From Mangrovihabitans endophyticus (GTDB taxonomy: Bacteria > Actinomycetota > Actinomycetes > Mycobacteriales > Micromonosporaceae): 62,649 nucleotides of DNA. Each line of letters begins with the position of its first letter. The first letter of the stretch is position 1. The notes under the pieces were generated by a model. That model was given only the letters and a program-made list of their open reading frames with translations. It had not been told where the DNA came from and ran no database searches. The stretch spans positions 1-62,649 of the forward strand of contig NZ_BMMX01000032.1 in NCBI RefSeq assembly GCF_014646155.1, read 5' to 3'. Shown here in pieces: positions 60,301 through 62,649 of this stretch. Both the position numbers and the translations under genes were made by a program.

Positions 60301-60330
60301 CCGGCCCCGCAGGCCGTCCGGGGCGGTCAT
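54364..60330 (-). CDS. Iterative type I synthase: FabL-like ER, KS, Cys-less KS, KR, DH
   Basis: 1988 residues. (1) 1-260: SDR of the FabL enoyl-reductase kind, with TGAAKSLG and Tyr156-x6-Lys163 in YGPGGVTK. (2) 265-350: Pro/Ala-rich linker. (3) 353-800: KS with Cys551 (DAACASG), His685 (GHGTGTP), His722 (KQIFGHTG). (4) 820-1160: second KS-like domain, Cys replaced (SRDSAHTS-like; Ala1002 region), HGTGT absent: chain-length-factor type. (5) 1180-1660: KR with GGARGIG, Ser1545, Tyr1559-x3-Asn1563. (6) 1670-1988: DH hotdog with His1716-x3-Gly-x4-Pro and Asp in LLDAMVH. No AT or ACP here; the next gene supplies both. Frame and start (ATG 60330) overlap the AT-ACP gene by 4. Confidence 0.88.
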   Translation of the reverse strand: MTAPDGLRGRIALVTGAAKSLGADIVRRLAEGGAHVIVNYFHSVEQAKLLEAELRQAGHSCEFIRASVAKTDEVDRMFDLIRERHGALDILINNAAGGAFLPLFEIDDVYWQRAWSTNVMAAYHCSRRAAELMAGRAGASILCLSSVGAHQPVPGYGPGGVTKAAVESLVRYLALELADQGTRVNTVLLGSVASEIVVNLDDPAAALGDTARTSELTRRTLSTPDAAKLITHLLHEDTGFITGQTIVADGGISIGGMQGLRLHSRLADQVRVPERSRAVAPPPRTPAAPVAAPPAPAPPRESAPPQHSTPASQVSTPPAQTAVPAQTAAAAQTAAAESAVPAERVTPSADAGAVAVVGLGVVLPGANNPAELWDRLRDGALIASEPSAFDLTHFWAPTREATDAFYVRRAGYVQTFVPDPASIAEPDGNAGHPGWPRPTRWLRHCAVQALAAVHRNPADRWLTATTGIHDQTGVGTQGVVLGDEYRRMVREAIPAGPDGDWLAELADHAITAHYGGDGGDPRAYLPAAVARDALRGLIPADAQHVALDAACASGLFAIDTAVKALREGSCDIALAGGTSVIEPIGFTLFCRAQGISLSGRIRPFDQAADGTLIGEGAIALVLKPYARAVADGDPVLGVIRGTGLAADGRGKGIHAPATRGQELAIARAWADAGVAAGDVDWIVGHGTGTPVGDEIELRSLLSRLGARERACLLTSNKQIFGHTGVLAGLVSVAHALVALDHGAVPGQNVLTDPHPLLGDGARLTVPVRDREWVADDARPRVVGVSSFGLGGADAHVVLSDRAPSTTPAGRPHVDAGADAEDLVVVGWNTHLPGLGREQVGAWLGGAAPGPQDSFGNPYPLPSPRDVRIPPLTMRHMDAAHLMMLQALGPLLTELGEPGVTLRPTTAIVVGSTLPTTHNTRAALRVHAAECAATFDILPDPADAQALKEHLAKAIAEAAGVIPGDLNEDDFTGAVSCILSGRAANYYDFQGLGTSVYSHRDSAHTSLDLALRQLRHHACDLALVGAVCLRPISGWDRHLTGLVPEGRSIAEGAAVLAVARRSTALEHGLPVLGTLATTTGATDARDRVVPAHTLRALTDAGHTYLSLDALLTLLQAVITGTATVVTPAAGGSPLIRFTPPPGGDQPGPARPAAATGRRQTLRLTPLAAPAGNPTEPAIPPGSVVVTDAPDLAEAVTGPDVAVWSPRPGVAHATHVTPEGAADALAGLAFIPRHVRILSRLAAPEDDTGAARAEDLQDLAFTTLQAALPALRAGGSLGAILIGPVPGDLPPPLSGLFTALVRSVRAEVPQCRGLALLSTAPDAATALDEFAQAGAVSVPTHTLACRGGDWFALAVADDDVPPEAAATALPPGAVVVAFGGARGIGPELLDAIARTSDRPHVYVIGRTPLPETDDGLPPQAQFIAAERRKRPRASVGELRAAYDKAHARLEVARTVQRLSRLCGPDRVHHRVGDVLDADRTAALIGEIFDRHGRIDVLINTVLDLRSRALNAKTLADFRAVRATKATGYRNLTRALDGRRPRLWCNFSTLATLAPAPGDIDYCAANEYLAYASAWAQRHGPDGHQEVSILWSGWREVGVASSVTMQETLKRNQMDAYVSTEQGCAQFLDVITRPPANGVVFFIREQERVLLGRRGIHTYGSAAGSLPAPGAPPVPPPDAALRTPLLDGVGYRGRQWAVFAKTWDPRTLADGDGRWMRHHRVNGEYMLPGTFIFEAAAGAAAVLCPDLLVTGFRGLSCRSSVTVRLSGPPRTVAVEARVTRREPGRAEVSVRLTAHRLGRNGKVLRFNDVLGETTVRLADRFPVPASPPGWADHEPEPDFAVPVYSPDTPISLTGPFAGTGDYARGPDGNSARFTLDHAAWAPALAGMTVPAILLDAMVHLLLLPPRGDRPPMVGPMAGIDDVVLGGPGNDCELSAAHPQIRLHCDFATGALTAVTGTGRVLARITGVTAHGLDHTGEVIRPRAGVPQPTLS

Positions 60331-61829
60331 CGACCCACGGCCCCGGCCCGTGCCTGCACGACGGCGCCGGCGATCCTGCCCAGCGTGCCGCCGGTGATCA
60401 GGGAGGAATTCGCGCGCAGATCGGGCAGTCCAAACTGGTCGGCGACCCGGGCGAGCAGGGCGACCTGCTTGAGTGATTCCACCCCCAGCTCAGATTCCAG
60501 GCCGTCATCCTCACCGAGCAGGTCCGGGGGATAGCCCAGGAAGTCGCCGTAGAGCGTCCGCAGCTCGGCCAGGACGGTCTCATAGTCCGACCCGGCGGTG
60601 TCCGCCGCACCCGCGGCGGGTTCCGTTGCCGGGGCACGCTCCGTGGGTGCGGCGATCTCCGTTGCTGTCGCAGCCGTCGCGGCGGGCGTTTGCGGTGCGG
60701 CGGGGACCAGGACCGGGCGGAACACCGGCGCCGGTGGCGCTACGGGCGTCGGCGATACGGGCTCGGCGGCCGGCGCGGGGATCGCCGAGACCGGGCTGAC
60801 CGCGCCGGAAACCTCGGCGTGGGCGCCGTTGCCGTTGCTGCTGCCCTCGTGGCGTCCCGTCGAGAAGCGCATGCCGAACGACCTGATTTCGGCGGCATCC
60901 GCGATCAGCGATCGGATGGCGCCGGCCGGATCCGGCTCGTTGAGCGGCACCACACATCGCGCTCCCGGGACCGCCGCCTCCACCAATTTGGTAACGACCG
61001 GGTACTCGCCGCATTCGACGAACGCGTCGGCGCCGGCGGCGTACAACTCGCGGATCGTATGCAGCATCCGCACCCGGGCGGTGAGCGCGTCGGCCACCAG
61101 AACAACCGGGTCCTCGGCGCCGATGTCACGGCCCAGCCACGGGGAGCACACCCGCCAGCGTCCGGCGCCGTACGGAACCCGGGGTGCGGTCGCCCGCAGA
61201 TCGTAGGCGGACTGGGCCATGGCCGGGGTGTGCGTCGGGTGCGGCACCTCCACGCGGGCGTTTGGCCAGCCGAGCGAGTCGGCGACCCGCTCCACGCGTT
61301 CGATCAGCGGCAGGGGCCCGCTGAGGACGCTCTGCCGTGGAGCGTTTTCGCAGGCCACTGCGAGGTGAGGATGAGCGATGAGCCCCGCCAGGGACTCGGC
61401 CCGGCGACCGTCGACGGCGACCGCGAGCATCTTCCCGTTCCACGCCTGCCGGGTCAGCACCTGGGACCGCGCCACGGCCAGCCGGGCGGCGTCCTCGACG
61501 GACAGGTGCTCGGCGGCGGCGAGGGCCCACAACTCACCGATGCTCTGCCCGACGAGCGCCATCGGGCTGGCGCCCTCGGCGAGGAGCAGGTGATGCACCG
61601 CGATGCTGACCGCGAAGATTTCCAGGTACTGCACCTCGGGGCTGTGCTGGCGGCTCGCCGCGCCATCCTCGATCAGCCGGGGGCTGATGTCGGGAAGGCC
61701 ATTCTCCTGGGCTGCCTTGTCAATGCGGGAGAGCGCCTCACGTACGGTCTCGTAACGGTTGTGGATATCGCGCAGGATTCCCCCGCGCGGGGGATTCACG
61801 GTACCGGGCATGACAAAGACAAAATCCAC
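60327..61829 (-). CDS. Acyltransferase-acyl carrier protein (AT-ACP) partner of the synthase
   Basis: 500 residues from GTG 61829, with GGGAGGAA 7 bases upstream. AT fold (1-300): GQSIGE with Ser96 (GQS in place of GHS), selectivity region HPTH at 197-200 (near HAFH of malonyl AT), followed by VECGEYPVV. Pro/Ala-rich linker 330-415. ACP from about 416: GEDDGLESELGVESLKQVALLARV with phosphopantetheine Ser452. It should load extender units, probably malonyl, and carry the chain. First gene of the operon. Confidence 0.88.
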   Translation of the reverse strand: MDFVFVMPGTVNPPRGGILRDIHNRYETVREALSRIDKAAQENGLPDISPRLIEDGAASRQHSPEVQYLEIFAVSIAVHHLLLAEGASPMALVGQSIGELWALAAAEHLSVEDAARLAVARSQVLTRQAWNGKMLAVAVDGRRAESLAGLIAHPHLAVACENAPRQSVLSGPLPLIERVERVADSLGWPNARVEVPHPTHTPAMAQSAYDLRATAPRVPYGAGRWRVCSPWLGRDIGAEDPVVLVADALTARVRMLHTIRELYAAGADAFVECGEYPVVTKLVEAAVPGARCVVPLNEPDPAGAIRSLIADAAEIRSFGMRFSTGRHEGSSNGNGAHAEVSGAVSPVSAIPAPAAEPVSPTPVAPPAPVFRPVLVPAAPQTPAATAATATEIAAPTERAPATEPAAGAADTAGSDYETVLAELRTLYGDFLGYPPDLLGEDDGLESELGVESLKQVALLARVADQFGLPDLRANSSLITGGTLGRIAGAVVQARAGAVGR

Positions 61830-61890
61830 GGCGGGGTTCCTCCCTCATTGGCGGACCCTGCGGCCGGGCATGACCACTCGCCCGCGGGGA

Positions 61891-61905
61891 ATCGTGCTGC
61901 ACGAT
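61891..61905. promoter_or_regulatory. Inverted repeat ATCGTG-CTG-CACGAT upstream of the synthase operon
   Basis: Perfect 6-base arms around 3 bases, 62-76 bases upstream of the GTG 61829. Candidate operator for a dimeric regulator. Confidence 0.5.
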
Positions 61906-61950
61906 GGGGTGCCGGTGCACCGATACGGATATCCAGACCTGTGCCACCGG

Positions 61951-61966
61951 ATCCGGAATTCCGGAT
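61951..61966. promoter_or_regulatory. 16-base perfect palindrome ATCCGGAATTCCGGAT
   Basis: Perfect palindrome 122-137 bases upstream of the operon start. Candidate operator. No regulator gene of the cluster is inside the window. Confidence 0.55.
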
Positions 61967-62486
61967 GGCGATGGCAGATGGCAGCCGTGTTTCGGGTCGA
62001 TGTGTGATGAAAACCGACGACACGATCCCGATTTAACGGATGCCCCCGCGAATGTCGTCCATGGATGTGTGGGACGGGTCTTCTCGTCATTGGTGGGAAT
62101 CGACCGGTGCAAGCTGCCCAGAACCGGTTAGACGTGTCTTTTGTACGACAACGGCGTCCCTGCGACAAAGTGATGAGAACCACATCGAGACCGACAAGCA
62201 ACGCTTTGTCACCTCAATGCAACCACGAAGGGTAGGCATAGTCGCTCGTGGATACTCTGAGTAAGATGTGGGTGGCAGGGAGCACCGGCGGTCATGGCCA
62301 CCCTGGCAGCGCCATCTCGCGGGTGCCTCACGCGCCCCATCACCTTGTGTCGCGCACCATGCATTCAAGAGCGACTATGCATACCACCCAGAGCAACCGA
62401 AATTCATGCGCGGAAATCGGTCCACATCGCGGCCATGGTGGGGTGAACGCCCCCTCGCCCGCCTTCCCCCAAGCGGTGATCATCGC

Positions 62487-62649
62487 TCAGCCGGGCGGAT
62501 TGAGGGAGTCGGTGGACACCGACAGGACCTGGCCGCGGTATCCGTAGGCGACGAGGCGCCCGGCGGCGATGTTGGCCAGCCGGAAGGAGAACACCCGCTG
62601 TCCGGGGAACATCTCCACCAGCGGGATCCGCCGTGGCGGCCCACCCGGC
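62487..62649 (-). CDS. C-terminal end of an unidentified protein (start outside window)
   Basis: A minus-strand frame with stop at 62487-62489 stays open to the right edge: ends ...RVFSFRLANIAAGRL ... YRGQVLSVSTDSLNPPG. Composition looks coding. It points toward the synthase operon in the same direction with a 657-base gap. Too little is seen to assign a family. Confidence 0.45.
   Translation of the reverse strand, partial: PGGPPRRIPLVEMFPGQRVFSFRLANIAAGRLVAYGYRGQVLSVSTDSLNPPG

Larger units (their letters stand above)
61830..62486. other. 657-base non-coding region upstream of the synthase operon
   Basis: No frame here looks protein-coding; base composition is visibly less GC-rich than the genes. 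It holds the operon promoter region and the two palindromes. An 'ORF' at 62087-62368 (minus) is rich in Cys/Arg with no family features. Confidence 0.6.

Noticed and set aside
54364..61829. Enediyne PKS
   Set aside because: Enediyne synthases are KS-AT-ACP-KR-DH-PPT in one protein with no FabL-type ER or second KS; here AT-ACP is separate and no PPT domain is seen.
54364..61829. Modular type I PKS
   Set aside because: There is only one set of domains and no AT or ACP in the long protein, so use must be iterative.
62087..62368. Small reading frame in the gap next to the synthase operon
   Set aside because: Cys/Arg-rich composition, no ribosome site or family match; likely non-coding.
1..62649. 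CRISPR, tRNA, rRNA or mobile elements
   Set aside because: No direct-repeat arrays, transposase, integrase, tRNA-like cloverleaf or rRNA segments were recognised by reading; covariance searches could still find a tRNA.

Overview
The window is very GC-rich DNA with frequent GTG starts, ATGA/GTGA gene overlaps and actinobacterial signature genes (rbpA, an Lnt plus polyprenol-phosphate-mannose-synthase pair, a mycosin-like protease, GlgX). It fits a chromosome of a Micromonosporaceae-like actinomycete (Actinoplanes or relatives); the genus is an inference from overall character only. I see no rRNA, tRNA, CRISPR array, transposase or integrase.

Layout. 1-12.1 kb is core-like: a two-component system cut by the left edge, two STAS proteins with a BON protein, a MarR regulator, a DUF4142 protein, glgX with a D-amino-acid-oxidase-like gene, a GGDEF membrane protein, a Gfo/Idh oxidoreductase and a DHA2 exporter. 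12.2-26.3 kb is a catabolic island: an aldehyde dehydrogenase and an IclR regulator point left, and an eleven-gene operon points right (FAD reductase, five-part Liv-type ABC importer, cupin, ABM monooxygenase, ThDP-dependent decarboxylase/synthase, TcuA, TcuB). It looks built to import an organic acid, desaturate it, cleave a keto acid and oxidise the aldehyde. 26.3-29.7 kb holds a 5'-3' exonuclease, an acyl-CoA dehydrogenase, an Lrp/AsnC regulator and a methyltransferase.

29.8-38.0 kb is a lysine-type aminomutase pathway: a KamA-family 2,3-aminomutase diverges from an operon of 3,5-diaminohexanoate dehydrogenase, a YtcJ-like amidohydrolase, both lysine 5,6-aminomutase subunits, 3-aminobutyryl-CoA ammonia lyase and a MutL-like ATPase. 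The usual 3-keto-5-aminohexanoate cleavage enzyme is absent. 38.0-47.7 kb is again core-like (lnt, dpm, fxsA, rbpA, a coiled-coil protein, mycosin, Nudix, MerR/MFS pair, tyrosine phosphatase); an unexplained 500-base stretch before lnt has its own promoter and a strong hairpin.

47.7-61.8 kb is the most unusual part, a biosynthetic cluster. Eight tightly packed minus-strand genes encode AT-ACP, a 1988-residue FabL-type ER-KS-KS(no Cys)-KR-DH synthase, a KAS III-like acyltransferase with Ser in place of Cys, a P450, a Rieske oxygenase, and FkbK/FkbJ/FkbI-like proteins; an FkbG-like O-methyltransferase faces them. The synthase pair holds every activity of a fully reducing iterative cycle. The Fkb-like set would make a hydroxymalonyl- or methoxymalonyl-type unit, but FkbH is not in the window. 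I do not recognise this combination as a known pathway. Two palindromes sit in the 657-base AT-richer gap upstream of the operon; a truncated gene lies beyond it at the right edge.
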